Program-made: the position numbers and the translations under genes
Shown: positions 27,625-37,348 of the stretch, piece by piece
How the letters are laid out: each line of letters starts with the position of its first letter
Position numbering within the stretch: the first letter of the stretch is position 1
The notes under the pieces: generated by a model
Database searches by the model: none
The model's input: only the letters and a program-made list of their open reading frames with translations
Told to the model about the DNA's origin: nothing
Source of the DNA: Citrobacter amalonaticus
GTDB taxonomy: Bacteria; Pseudomonadota; Gammaproteobacteria; Enterobacterales; Enterobacteriaceae
Direction: 5' to 3'
DNA length: 64,000 nt
Assembly: GCF_002918555.1 (NCBI RefSeq)
Contig: NZ_PQMB01000005.1
Location: 287,089-351,088 of the forward strand

Positions 27625-29655
27625 ATGAAACTTGCCGCCATCGCACTGACATTTTTACCCGGTATCGCGATCGCCTCGTCATGGACTTCCCAGGGCTTCC
27701 CCGTCTTCACTGAGGAGAGGACCGGAAGGTTTGTCAGCCATGCGGAGCTGACGAAGGGTACTCGTCCTTTGACCCTCAATTTTGACCAACAGTGCTGGCA
27801 GCCTGCCGATGCCATAAAACTCAATCAGATGCTGTCGCTGAAACCTTGCGAAAACACGCCGCCGCAGTGGCGATTATTTAAAGCGGGTGACTACACGCTG
27901 GAGATCGACACGCGTTCCGGCACGCCCACGTTGATGTTATCGGTAAAAACACAGACAGTGCCGGTCAGCGATCGGGTACGCCAGTGCCCGAAATGGGAGG
28001 GTTCGCCGCTGACGATCAACGTGAGCCAGACCTTCCCCGAAGGGGCGGTCATACGCGATTTTTACAGTAAACAGATCGTCACCGTCAAAAATGGGCAGAT
28101 TACGCTGCGACCCGACCCCGCCAGCAATGGATTGCTGTTGCTTGAGCGTGCGGAGACTGACGCGCCGGCCCCCTTCGACTGGCACAACGCCACGGTTTAC
28201 TTTGTACTCACGGATCGCTTTGAGAATGGCGATCCCACCAATGACCAAAGCTATGGCCGACATAAAGACGGTATGCAGGAGATTGGCACCTTTCACGGCG
28301 GGGACTTACGCGGGCTGGCAGATAAACTGGATTACCTGCAACAGCTGGGCGTGAATGCGTTGTGGATAAGTGCCCCATTTGAACAAATTCACGGCTGGGT
28401 TGGTGGAGGTACCAAAGGTGATTTTCCCCATTATGCTTATCACGGTTATTACACTCAGGACTGGACCACTCTTGATGCCAACATGGGAAGTGAAGCCGAT
28501 CTGCGTGCGCTGGTTGACGGCGCGCACCAGCGTGGTATCCGCATTCTGTTTGACGTCGTGATGAATCACACGGGCTACGCGACGCTTGCAGACATGCAGG
28601 AATTCCAGTTTGGCGCTCTTTATCTCTCTGCCGATGAACTGAAAAAAACGCTCGGCGAACGCTGGACGGACTGGAAGCCTGCTGCCGGTCAAAGCTGGCA
28701 CAGTTTTAATGACTACATCAATTTCAGTGATAACGCCGCCTGGGAGAAGTGGTGGGGGAAAACGTGGATCCGAACCGATATCGGCGACTACGACAATCCA
28801 GGCTTTGACGATCTAACGATGTCACTGGCCTTTTTGCCGGATCTTAAAACTGAATCCACTCTCCCTTCGGGCCTGCCGGTATTTTACAAAAACAAACCCG
28901 ACACCCACGCCAAAGCCGTTGACGGCTACACGCCGCGGGATTACCTGACCCACTGGCTGAGCCAATGGGTACGCGATTACGGTATCGACGGATTCCGGGT
29001 CGATACCGCCAAACATGTTGAGCTCCCCGCCTGGCAGCAGTTAAAAACCCAGGCCAGCGCGGCATTGACCGAATGGAAAAAGGCCAATCCGGATAAAGCG
29101 CTCGACGATAAACCGTTCTGGATGACGGGCGAAGCATGGGGCCACGGGGTCATGCAGAGCGACTATTATCGGCACGGTTTCGACGCGATGATTAATTTTG
29201 ATTATCAGGAGCAGGCCGCTAAAGCCGCTGATTGTCTGGCTGATATGGACCTCACCTGGCAACAAATGGCCGACAAACTGCAAGATTTCAACGTGCTGAG
29301 CTATCTTTCTTCGCACGATACCCGCCTGTTCCGTGAAGGTGGCGACAAAGCCGCAGAGCTTTTGCTGCTGGCCCCTGGTGCGGTGCAGATTTTTTACGGC
29401 GATGAATCTGTGCGTCCTTTCGGCCCCACGGGTTCAGATCCACTTCAGGGCACGCGTTCAGATATGAACTGGCAGGATGTTAGCGGCAAATATGCCGCTA
29501 ACGTCGCCCACTGGCAGCGTCTGGGACAGTTCAGAGCCAGACACCCCGCCATCGGCGCGGGCAGACAGACGACGCTTTCGCTGAAGGAGGGATACGGATT
29601 TGTGCGCGAACACGGCGACGATAAAGTGATGGTCGTCTGGGCAGGTCAACCCTGA
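27625..29655 (+). CDS. malS: Periplasmic alpha-amylase MalS
   Basis: 676 residues, equal to E. coli MalS. Signal peptide cut near AIAS (about residue 18). A GH13 catalytic domain carries the nucleophile Asp in DGFRVDTAKH, the acid Glu in WMTGEAWGH and the third Asp in LSSHDTR. Degrades maltodextrins in the periplasm, releasing mainly maltohexaose. The cysteine-containing N-terminal region (about 1-190) is the MalS-specific extension. A 11-bp hairpin CGTCCCGTACT/AGTGCGGGACG follows the stop. Confidence 0.97.
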   Translation: MKLAAIALTFLPGIAIASSWTSQGFPVFTEERTGRFVSHAELTKGTRPLTLNFDQQCWQPADAIKLNQMLSLKPCENTPPQWRLFKAGDYTLEIDTRSGTPTLMLSVKTQTVPVSDRVRQCPKWEGSPLTINVSQTFPEGAVIRDFYSKQIVTVKNGQITLRPDPASNGLLLLERAETDAPAPFDWHNATVYFVLTDRFENGDPTNDQSYGRHKDGMQEIGTFHGGDLRGLADKLDYLQQLGVNALWISAPFEQIHGWVGGGTKGDFPHYAYHGYYTQDWTTLDANMGSEADLRALVDGAHQRGIRILFDVVMNHTGYATLADMQEFQFGALYLSADELKKTLGERWTDWKPAAGQSWHSFNDYINFSDNAAWEKWWGKTWIRTDIGDYDNPGFDDLTMSLAFLPDLKTESTLPSGLPVFYKNKPDTHAKAVDGYTPRDYLTHWLSQWVRDYGIDGFRVDTAKHVELPAWQQLKTQASAALTEWKKANPDKALDDKPFWMTGEAWGHGVMQSDYYRHGFDAMINFDYQEQAAKAADCLADMDLTWQQMADKLQDFNVLSYLSSHDTRLFREGGDKAAELLLLAPGAVQIFYGDESVRPFGPTGSDPLQGTRSDMNWQDVSGKYAANVAHWQRLGQFRARHPAIGAGRQTTLSLKEGYGFVREHGDDKVMVVWAGQP

Positions 29656-29830
29656 CAGCGTCGACGTCCCGTACTGCTGCAGTGCGGGACGCCATCAACC
29701 AGATAAAATTCCACCCAGAAGAAAATTACCAGCACAAAGCATCAACCGCACGACGGAGACCCGATTTGCACCCCGCCAGAGGTAGCGTTATGGTTACCCC
29801 TTTGATACACAGTCCGACAGACCATCCGCG

Positions 29831-31087
29831 ATGACATTTTCACTTTTTGGCGACAAATTTACCCGCCACTCAGGCATTACCCGCCTGATGGAGGACCTCA
29901 ACGACGGCTTACGCACGCCCGGCGCAATTATGCTCGGCGGCGGTAATCCGGCGAAAATCCCGGCGATGCAGGATTACTTCCACACGCTACTCGCAGAGAT
30001 GCTGGAAAACGGCAAAGCCACTGATGCGCTTTGTAATTATGACGGTCCGCAGGGAAAAACTGAGCTGCTGACCGCCCTCGCGTCGCTGCTACGTGAGAAC
30101 CTGGGTTGGGATATTGAAGCACAGAATATTGCGCTAACCAATGGCAGTCAGAGCGCGTTTTTCTACTTGTTTAATCTCTTTGCCGGACGCGGCGCCGACG
30201 GGACAACCAAAAAGGTGCTGTTCCCCCTTGCACCAGAGTACATCGGTTACGCAGACTCAGGACTGGAAGAGGATCTGTTTGTCGCCGCGCGCCCCAATAT
30301 CGAACTGCTGCCAGAAGGTCAGTTTAAATATCACGTTGATTTTGAACACCTGCATATAGGTGAAGAGACGGGGATGATCTGCGTTTCGCGTCCAACCAAC
30401 CCGACAGGTAACGTGATCACCGATGAAGAGTTAATGAAGCTCGACACGCTCGCCCATCAACACGGGATCCCACTGGTGATTGATAACGCCTACGGCGTGC
30501 CGTTCCCGGGCATTATCTTTAGCGATGCGCGTCCGTTATGGAATCCTAACATCGTACTGTGCATGAGTTTGTCCAAGCTGGGGCTTCCAGGTTCTCGTTG
30601 CGGCATCATTATTGCCAATGAAAAAATCATCACCGCCATCGCGAATATGAACGGTATTATCAGCCTCGCACCTGGAGGAATGGGTCCGGCCATGATGTGC
30701 GAAATGATTAAGCGTAACGATCTGCTGCGCCTGTCAGAGACGGTGATTAAACCTTTTTATTATCAGCGTGTTCAGGAGACGATAGCGATCATTCGCCGTT
30801 ACTTACCGGAAGATCGCTGCCTGATTCATAAACCTGAAGGGGCTATCTTCCTCTGGCTGTGGTTTAAGGATTTGCCCATCACCACCGAACTTTTGTATCA
30901 GCGTCTGAAGGCGCGTGGCGTACTGATGGTGCCTGGCCACTACTTCTTCCCCGGACTGGATAAACCCTGGCCGCATACGCACCAGTGCATGCGAATGAAC
31001 TACGTTCCCGATCCGGAGAAAATCGAAGCTGGGGTGAAAATTCTGGCTGAGGAGATTGAGCGCGCCTGGAGAGAGGGCAGCAACTGA
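29831..31087 (+). CDS. avtA: Valine-pyruvate aminotransferase
   Basis: 418 residues, PLP-dependent fold type I aminotransferase. Interconverts valine plus pyruvate with 2-ketoisovalerate plus alanine (transaminase C). The Schiff-base lysine lies in SLSKLGLPGSRCG, and NPTGNVITDEEL and the C-terminal arginine region CMRMNYVP are conserved. It stands alone with 175 bases before it. Confidence 0.97.
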   Translation: MTFSLFGDKFTRHSGITRLMEDLNDGLRTPGAIMLGGGNPAKIPAMQDYFHTLLAEMLENGKATDALCNYDGPQGKTELLTALASLLRENLGWDIEAQNIALTNGSQSAFFYLFNLFAGRGADGTTKKVLFPLAPEYIGYADSGLEEDLFVAARPNIELLPEGQFKYHVDFEHLHIGEETGMICVSRPTNPTGNVITDEELMKLDTLAHQHGIPLVIDNAYGVPFPGIIFSDARPLWNPNIVLCMSLSKLGLPGSRCGIIIANEKIITAIANMNGIISLAPGGMGPAMMCEMIKRNDLLRLSETVIKPFYYQRVQETIAIIRRYLPEDRCLIHKPEGAIFLWLWFKDLPITTELLYQRLKARGVLMVPGHYFFPGLDKPWPHTHQCMRMNYVPDPEKIEAGVKILAEEIERAWREGSN

Positions 31088-31240
31088 TCCTGTCGCCCGC
31101 TGCAATTCAGGCATCGGGCGACGCCTGTTCAACGATATTATCCGGGTTCAGATGATAAATGCGCCAGTCGCTGAGCAGGTTAAGCGGCTGCGAGATACGC
31201 TTGCCTGTTCGATGTCATACCCTGCCTCCCTGCCTGATGT

Positions 31241-31732
31241 TCAAAGGGGAGCGAAAGCCGTACGGCTTCGTCTTTCACGACTTTGCTGCGCGATCTGTTC
31301 CTCACTCACGCAGCTCAGCGCACGTGTCGGGCAGCCTTCCACGCAGGCAGGGCCTGTTTCACGGTGCCAGCAAAGATCGCATTTAATCGCCTTTGCGCGT
31401 GAGGCCTGCGCGACGACGTTCATTGCGCCAAACGGACATGCCAGCATACAGCTTTTACAGCCAATACATCGCGCCTGTTCGACGAAGATATGCCCACGCT
31501 CTCGGCGAATCGCCTGAGTTGGGCAGACGTTGGCGCACGGCGCATCCTCACACTGATGGCAGGCAACAGCGGTAGTAAAATCAGCGTCTTTAATCACCCG
31601 AATGCGTGAGACAAACTCTCCCGACGACACCGCCGCACAGTCCTGATTTTCCTGATGTGAAACCACACATGCGACTTCACAGGTACGGCAACCGATACAC
31701 TTTGTCGCATCCGCCATGATAAACCGGTTCAT
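31241..31732 (-). CDS. ysaA: 4Fe-4S ferredoxin-type protein YsaA
   Basis: 163 residues with cysteine clusters typical of four [4Fe-4S] centres: CIGCRTCEVAC, CHQCEDAPCANVCP, CIGCKSCMLACPFGA and CDLCWHRETGPACVEGCP. This is the HycB/DmsB-type electron-transfer subunit pattern. No partner oxidoreductase is adjacent, so its electron donor and acceptor are unknown. Convergent with avtA. Confidence 0.93.
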   Translation of the reverse strand: MNRFIMADATKCIGCRTCEVACVVSHQENQDCAAVSSGEFVSRIRVIKDADFTTAVACHQCEDAPCANVCPTQAIRRERGHIFVEQARCIGCKSCMLACPFGAMNVVAQASRAKAIKCDLCWHRETGPACVEGCPTRALSCVSEEQIAQQSRERRSRTAFAPL

Positions 31733-31973
31733 TTTCTACTCCGCCCGCCATAAAACGCCAGAGTGCCAGAGTGCAAGCCGTTGTTGCCTTGATCACACAG
31801 GGGAAACGGTTAAATTTTGGCACTTGCCCATGAGGTTGCGGAACTTCGCCTAAGGCGATCCCCCCTCTTTTTACGTTAGTTGCACAATATGCGTTCCTGG
31901 CCAGATAAGTCGCTTGCGACGCTCTCCGGCAAAACCGGCGTGACGTTTGTCAGCCGTTTTAAAATGACAGGCT

Positions 31974-32789
31974 TTAAGAATTAATATGTTCCTTACAGTA
32001 GCGTCGCTTCCAGACGGCTGGCGTCAGCCCCGTGTGTTTACGAAAGATCTGACGGAAATAGCCGACATCATTAAAACCACACAGCTCCGCCACCTCCTTC
32101 AATGAACGCGCATCGCTGATCAGCAATTTTTCTGCTTCTCGTACACGCTGGCGATGAATTGCCTCAGTTAAGGTCAGATGAAAGACTCGCCGATAGACAC
32201 GACCAAGATAATCCACATTACAGTGCAGCTCTTTGGCCAGAAGCCCGGTCGATAGCGGCAGATGATACTGCGTACGGATAAGCTGTTGCGCCTTCCATGC
32301 CAGCGATCCCCCTGGATCCTCGGCGTTTTCATTCTGCGGATCAGTACAGGTTAACTGTTGCAGGATTAACAGGACGATAAATTCCAGCGCCGGACTGCGC
32401 TGCAGCTTCTCCTGTTCGCTCATAAACTGGCGAAAAAGCGCAATCAGCGCCTGCGGGTCCGCTACCCGCGTGTGCTGTGGTACAGAGAGATGCGTCAGCC
32501 AACGCGGATCGCTATCGGGCGCTTTTACCTCAAAGTGCAGCCAGTAAAACCTGAGGTCGGAAGGGAAATCTTCCACGCCAATATGCCGACGACGCGGCCA
32601 TAGCAGCAGGCTTTCTCCTGCCTCCACGCAAAAAACATGATCTTCTTCCTGAATCGTCAGCCGACCTTTTTCCACAAAAATGATTTCCCACGATTCCAGA
32701 CGCCTTGCAGGATGACGACCCACCCCGCGAGAAATGAAGAGTCCCCCGTTTTGCACTTTAATCGGAAGCGTCATGGATAATTCGAGCAT
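31974..32789 (-). CDS. AraC-family regulator of the adjacent sugar locus
   Basis: 271 residues. N-terminal cupin-like sensing domain (RLESWEIIFVEKGRLTIQEE... ESLLLWPRRRHIG), C-terminal AraC DNA-binding domain with STGLLAKELHCNVDYLGRVY and LKEVAELCGFNDVGYFRQIF. Divergent from the GPH symporter gene across a 235-base AT-rich gap, so it probably activates symporter-glycosidase expression in response to the imported sugar. The exact start is uncertain; a second ATG lies five codons in. Confidence 0.85.
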   Translation of the reverse strand: MLELSMTLPIKVQNGGLFISRGVGRHPARRLESWEIIFVEKGRLTIQEEDHVFCVEAGESLLLWPRRRHIGVEDFPSDLRFYWLHFEVKAPDSDPRWLTHLSVPQHTRVADPQALIALFRQFMSEQEKLQRSPALEFIVLLILQQLTCTDPQNENAEDPGGSLAWKAQQLIRTQYHLPLSTGLLAKELHCNVDYLGRVYRRVFHLTLTEAIHRQRVREAEKLLISDARSLKEVAELCGFNDVGYFRQIFRKHTGLTPAVWKRRYCKEHINS

Positions 32790-32836
32790 AGATATGTAAT
32801 TTCCCGCTTAATTCATACCAAATAAATGGATTACCT

Positions 32837-32855
32837 TTTGATTATTAATCAAAAA
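32837..32855. promoter_or_regulatory. Perfect palindrome between AraC and symporter genes
   Basis: TTTTGATT-ATT-AATCAAAA is a perfect inverted repeat 48 bases upstream of the AraC-type regulator. It may be an operator or may form part of the regulator promoter. Confidence 0.4.
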
Positions 32856-33024
32856 TCTAAACTTCCCTCGATCCATCTCACATTTTTTATCACAGGTCGG
32901 AATTGTCACCTTTTTTTACTCTTTCGTCGCCTTGTTGAGCGTCTGATTCCAGGCAGAATTAATCAGGTCATTCTCATAAAACAATAATCACTGAAAGAAA
33001 CCTCTCCATTAGCGAGGAACCTCT

Positions 33025-34425
33025 ATGACCTCTACACCGATAACTACCCGCGATATCGCCAAAGGCCAGGCCGATGATGCGCTGTCCGTGCGTGAGAAAA
33101 TTGGCTACGGTCTGGGCGATGCCGGCGGCACCGTCATTACCTGTCTGATCATGAACTTTCTCACCTTTTTCTACACCGATGTGTTTGGCTTAACCCCCGC
33201 GTTGGTGGGGACCCTGTTCATTGCCCTGCGCGTCTTCGATGCGATTTCCGACCCCATCATGGGGGTGATTGCCGATCGCACGCAAAGTCGCTGGGGACGT
33301 TTTCGTCCGTGGCAGTTATGGATTGCGATTCCCATCGGCATTATCGGCGTGCTGACCTTTACCGTCCCGGACGCCAGCATGGGGGTCAAAATCGCCTGGG
33401 CGTTCGGCACCTATCTGCTGCTCTCCGTCGGATATACCGCCATCAACGTGCCTTACTGTGCGTTGATCAACACCATGACCACCCGCCACAGCGAGGTTAT
33501 CTCCTGCCAGTCCTGGCGTTTTGTACTGTGTGGTGTCGCGGGCTTTCTCGTCTCCGTTGGCCTCCCCTGGATGGTGGACGTATTTGGTCAAGGCAATGCC
33601 GCTCAGGGTTATCAACTGGGTGTGGGTGTGCTCTGTAGCGTTGCGGTGGTGATGTTCCTGTGCTGCTTCTTCTGGGTTCGCGAGCGCGTACCGCTGTCGA
33701 TGATGGGAAAATTTACCCTGCGCGAGCACCTTGCCGGGCTGCGTAAAAATGACCAGTTGTTGCTGATGCTGGTCATGTCCTTCCTGCTGATTAACGTCTT
33801 TAATATTCGCGGCGGTGGGTATATGTATTTTATTACCTACGTGCTGGAAGGCAGCACCGCGTACACTTCGCTGTTTTTCACAATGGTGACCTTCGCCTCT
33901 ATTATCGGTTCGGTGATCGTCAACCCGCTTACGCGTCGATTCGATACCGTCAGACTCTATTACTACACCAACCTGGTGCTGGCGGCTCTGGCGGTGCTGA
34001 TGTGGTTCCTGCCCTCCGGCCCGGCTTACCAGACGCTGTGGCTGGCAGCGATCCTCGGTAACGGTATTATTCTGGGCTTCACCCTGCCGCTGCACTTCTC
34101 GTTGATGGCTTTTGCCGACGATTACGGTGAATGGAAAACCGGCGTGCGTTCGTCCGGGATGAACTTCGCCTTCAATCTGTTCTTCATCAAACTGGCCTGG
34201 GCCTCCAGCGCCGGGATCATCAGCTTATTGTTTATTTTCGTCGCCTATCAGCCTGGCGCGGGCAATCAGACCGCCAGTTCGCTGAGCGGAATTACCGCCA
34301 TGGAGACGCTGCTGCCTGCCCTGTTCCATCTGCTGCTGGCACTGTCTGTCCGTATCTGCAAACTCAATAATCCAATGATGTCGCGCATTGCCACCGATCT
34401 GCGCCAGCGTCATGTACAACCTTAA
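33025..34425 (+). CDS. GPH-family sugar:cation symporter
   Basis: 466 residues, about 12 membrane segments. N-terminal [17 protein letters not shown] and the [25 protein letters not shown] block are signatures of glycoside-pentoside-hexuronide symporters such as YicJ, MelB and XylP. It stands immediately upstream of the GH127 gene (10-base gap), so it likely imports an arabinose-containing oligosaccharide or glycoside. The E. coli K-12 segment I know lacks it. Confidence 0.87.
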   Translation: MTSTPITTRDIAKGQADDALSVREKIGYGLGDAGGTVITCLIMNFLTFFYTDVFGLTPALVGTLFIALRVFDAISDPIMGVIADRTQSRWGRFRPWQLWIAIPIGIIGVLTFTVPDASMGVKIAWAFGTYLLLSVGYTAINVPYCALINTMTTRHSEVISCQSWRFVLCGVAGFLVSVGLPWMVDVFGQGNAAQGYQLGVGVLCSVAVVMFLCCFFWVRERVPLSMMGKFTLREHLAGLRKNDQLLLMLVMSFLLINVFNIRGGGYMYFITYVLEGSTAYTSLFFTMVTFASIIGSVIVNPLTRRFDTVRLYYYTNLVLAALAVLMWFLPSGPAYQTLWLAAILGNGIILGFTLPLHFSLMAFADDYGEWKTGVRSSGMNFAFNLFFIKLAWASSAGIISLLFIFVAYQPGAGNQTASSLSGITAMETLLPALFHLLLALSVRICKLNNPMMSRIATDLRQRHVQP

Positions 34426-34435
34426 GGAGCACGAA

Positions 34436-36391
34436 ATGAACGTACTGGAAGTCGACCTGCATAAGCTTACGGTCAGCGATCCGTTCCTCGGACAATACCA
34501 ACAGCTGGTCCGCGATATCGTGATCCCCTACCAATGGGATGCTTTAAATGACCGGATTCCGGAAGCCGATCCCAGCCACGCGATCGAAAACTTCCGCATT
34601 GCGGCAGGTCAGCAATCGGGAGAGTTTTACGGAATGGTTTTTCAGGACAGCGATGTCGCCAAATGGCTGGAAGCCGTCGCCTGGTCGCTGTGCCAGAAGC
34701 CCGATCCAGTGCTTGAAAAAACCGCCGATGAGGTGATTGAACTGGTGGAAGCCGCCCAGTGTGATGACGGCTATCTCAATACCTACTTTACGGTAAAAGC
34801 CCCGGAAGAACGCTGGACCAACCTGGCGGAATGCCATGAGCTGTACTGCGCCGGACACATGATTGAAGCGGGCGTTGCCTTCTTCCAGGCCACCGGCAAA
34901 CGCCGCCTGCTGGAGGTGGTATGCCGTCTGGCAGACCACATCGACAGCGTTTTTGGACCCGGAGAAAATCAGCTCCACGGCTACCCAGGACACCCGGAAA
35001 TTGAGCTGGCGCTGATGCGGCTGTATGAGGTCACGGAACAGCCACGCTACCTGGCGCTGGTGAACTATTTTGTTGAGCAGCGCGGCACCGAACCGCACTT
35101 CTACGATGAAGAGTATGAAAAGCGCGGGCAGACGTCTTACTGGCACACCTATGGTCCGGCGTGGATGGTAAAAGACAAAGCCTATAGCCAGGCACACCAG
35201 CCGGTTTCAGAGCAGAACACCGCAATTGGCCATGCGGTACGATTCGTGTATCTGATGGCTGGCGTTGCGCATCTGGCGCGCCTCAGCAACGATGAAAACA
35301 AACGTCAGGACTGCCTGCGCCTGTGGAACAACATGGCGCAGCGCCAGCTGTACATCACTGGCGGAATCGGCTCGCAGAGCAGCGGCGAAGCCTTCACCTG
35401 CGATTACGATCTCCCCAATGATTCTGTCTATGCGGAAAGCTGCGCATCAATCGGTCTGATGATGTTTGCCCGCCGGATGGTGGAAATGGAGGCGGACAGC
35501 CAGTACGCCGACGTGATGGAACGTGCGCTGTACAATACCGTGCTGGGCGGAATGGCGCTGGACGGTAAGCACTTCTTCTACGTGAATCCACTGGAAGTGC
35601 ATCCGAAGTCCTTAAAATTTAACCATATCTACGATCACGTGAAGCCCGTACGCCAGCGCTGGTTCGGCTGTGCCTGCTGCCCGCCGAATATCGCCCGCGT
35701 ACTTACCTCCATCGGTCACTACATCTACACGCCGCGCAAAGAGGCGTTATATATCAACCTCTACGTTGGCAACAGTATGGAAATACCGGTGGAAAGCGGC
35801 ACGCTCAGGCTACGTATCAGCGGTGATTATCCCTGGCATGAGCAGGTCAACATCGCCATTGAATCTTCACAACCGGTCCATCACACCCTGGCGCTACGTC
35901 TTCCGGACTGGTGCCCGAATGCGAAGGTGACGCTGAACGGGCAGGAGGTCGCACAGGAGATACGCAAGGGCTATCTGCACATCACCCGGATCTGGCAGGA
36001 AGGCGACACGATCGGTCTGACGCTGCCAATGCCTGTACGCCGCGTATACGGCAACCCGCTGGTGCGACACGTGGCGGGTAAGGTTGCCATTCAGCGCGGA
36101 CCGCTGGTCTATTGCCTTGAGCAGGCAGATAACGGGGAGGAATTACACAATCTGTGGCTACCCAAAGAGAGCCATTTCCGGGTCTTTGAAGGCAAAGGTC
36201 TGTTTGCGCATAAGATGCTGATTCAGGCAGAAGGTGTGAAGCAGAGTGTCACAAATGCGCAGCAGCAGGCGTTGTGGCACTACGACCACGCTCCCGCGTC
36301 CAGCCAGCCGCAGACGCTGACGTTTATCCCGTGGTTTAGCTGGGCTAACCGGGGTGAAGGGGAAATGCGCATCTGGATTAACCAGGCGTAA
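34436..36391 (+). CDS. GH127 family glycosidase (probable beta-L-arabinofuranosidase)
   Basis: 651 residues, close to the 658 of Bifidobacterium HypBA1. The zinc/cysteine active site of GH127 is visible: Glu in GSQSSGEAFTCDYD, Glu and Cys in YAESCAS, and the Cys-Cys pair in CACCPPNIAR, where the first Cys of the pair is the nucleophile in HypBA1. No signal peptide, so it is cytoplasmic and acts on imported substrate. A TTAAGGAG ribosome site fixes the start; the in-frame upstream codons overlap the symporter. The substrate (beta-L-arabinofuranosides) is inferred from the family. Confidence 0.88.
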   Translation: MNVLEVDLHKLTVSDPFLGQYQQLVRDIVIPYQWDALNDRIPEADPSHAIENFRIAAGQQSGEFYGMVFQDSDVAKWLEAVAWSLCQKPDPVLEKTADEVIELVEAAQCDDGYLNTYFTVKAPEERWTNLAECHELYCAGHMIEAGVAFFQATGKRRLLEVVCRLADHIDSVFGPGENQLHGYPGHPEIELALMRLYEVTEQPRYLALVNYFVEQRGTEPHFYDEEYEKRGQTSYWHTYGPAWMVKDKAYSQAHQPVSEQNTAIGHAVRFVYLMAGVAHLARLSNDENKRQDCLRLWNNMAQRQLYITGGIGSQSSGEAFTCDYDLPNDSVYAESCASIGLMMFARRMVEMEADSQYADVMERALYNTVLGGMALDGKHFFYVNPLEVHPKSLKFNHIYDHVKPVRQRWFGCACCPPNIARVLTSIGHYIYTPRKEALYINLYVGNSMEIPVESGTLRLRISGDYPWHEQVNIAIESSQPVHHTLALRLPDWCPNAKVTLNGQEVAQEIRKGYLHITRIWQEGDTIGLTLPMPVRRVYGNPLVRHVAGKVAIQRGPLVYCLEQADNGEELHNLWLPKESHFRVFEGKGLFAHKMLIQAEGVKQSVTNAQQQALWHYDHAPASSQPQTLTFIPWFSWANRGEGEMRIWINQA

Positions 36392-36397
36392 TTAACG

Positions 36398-36478
36398 TGC
36401 CGGATGACGATGCGAAAGCGCCTTATCCGGGCTGGGAGTTATCCCTCCAGCCCGGATAAGCGAAGCGCCGTCTGGCAT
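36398..36478. repeat. BIME-type paired REP element
   Basis: Two inverted REP units, the first beginning TGCCGGATGACG and the second ending in CCGTCTGGCAT, with inner arms CTTATCCGGGCT/AGCCCGGATAAG. Lies between the converging glycosidase gene and yiaT. Confidence 0.85.
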
Positions 36479-36486
36479 TTCAAAAC

Positions 36487-37227
36487 TCAGAAGCGCCAGC
36501 TCACCCCAGACAGGAAGGTGAAGCTGTCGTCGCGATCGACCATCGGACTCTTTTTGATATCATCCGGCAGAACGCTATACGTGGCGCTCGCCAGCAGAAC
36601 CAGATTGTCAGTCAACGGATATTTTGCGGCGAGGCCCACGTACGGCGTCCAGCTGTCATCTGGCGAGTAGCCCGCTAAACCGCTGCGGCGGGATTCGCTA
36701 CCGGATACGCCGTAGTAATACTGGTTAAAATTCTCGTCATAGTAGAGAACGCCCATGGACGGCGTAAGGGTGAATTTCCCCATCAGCATCGGGCGGAAAT
36801 ATGAAATCTCACCGACCCAGCCGTTGCTGTTATTCAGTATATCGGCAGCGGCGGAGACTTTCAGACTGCCCCATTTCTCATGGTGATACCATGCCGCCCC
36901 GGCCATCGCGGTACTGTCGCGCTTATCGAGTTGACGCATGGCGCGATCGTCATTGTCTGACGGATCAAACTCCAGCGGCATCCAGGAAGCCGTGACGCTA
37001 AATTCATTTGTCTCACTCTTTGAGAGAATGTAGCCCAGCGTAGTTTGTCGGAAATAAAAAGAGTTGCTTTCATAGCTGGCAAGGGGGACTGCATGCGTAT
37101 TTTTATTATACCCGTGATAAGGTGATTCATTATATACCGCACCCGCACCAAGCGATAAATCTGCGGCCGTGGCATTCGCCATAAAAGAAACAGCAACCAG
37201 CGCCACGATATTGCGTGTCGTTAACAT
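36487..37227 (-). CDS. yiaT: MipA/OmpV-family outer membrane protein YiaT
   Basis: 246 residues, same length as E. coli YiaT. Signal peptide cut near NATA (about residue 21), then alternating beta strands and a C-terminal SGVSWRF with a terminal aromatic, typical of an outer-membrane barrel. About two-thirds of residues match E. coli YiaT as I recall it, less than the neighbouring housekeeping genes. It is divergent from a LysR-type gene. Confidence 0.88.
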   Translation of the reverse strand: MLTTRNIVALVAVSFMANATAADLSLGAGAVYNESPYHGYNKNTHAVPLASYESNSFYFRQTTLGYILSKSETNEFSVTASWMPLEFDPSDNDDRAMRQLDKRDSTAMAGAAWYHHEKWGSLKVSAAADILNNSNGWVGEISYFRPMLMGKFTLTPSMGVLYYDENFNQYYYGVSGSESRRSGLAGYSPDDSWTPYVGLAAKYPLTDNLVLLASATYSVLPDDIKKSPMVDRDDSFTFLSGVSWRF

Positions 37228-37348
37228 TTCCGATAATCCATTTTAAATAAGCAACAAGGCGCGGGAATAATAATGCTTACAATTTCATCGATGCAACGGC
37301 CATATTTATATAGTAATATATAAATTCATATATATATTGGACTTCGCG

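Noticed and set aside
31056-31517. 153-codon plus-strand frame after avtA
   Set aside because: It runs antisense through the cysteine-rich ysaA gene, whose four Fe-S motifs leave no doubt about the coding strand.
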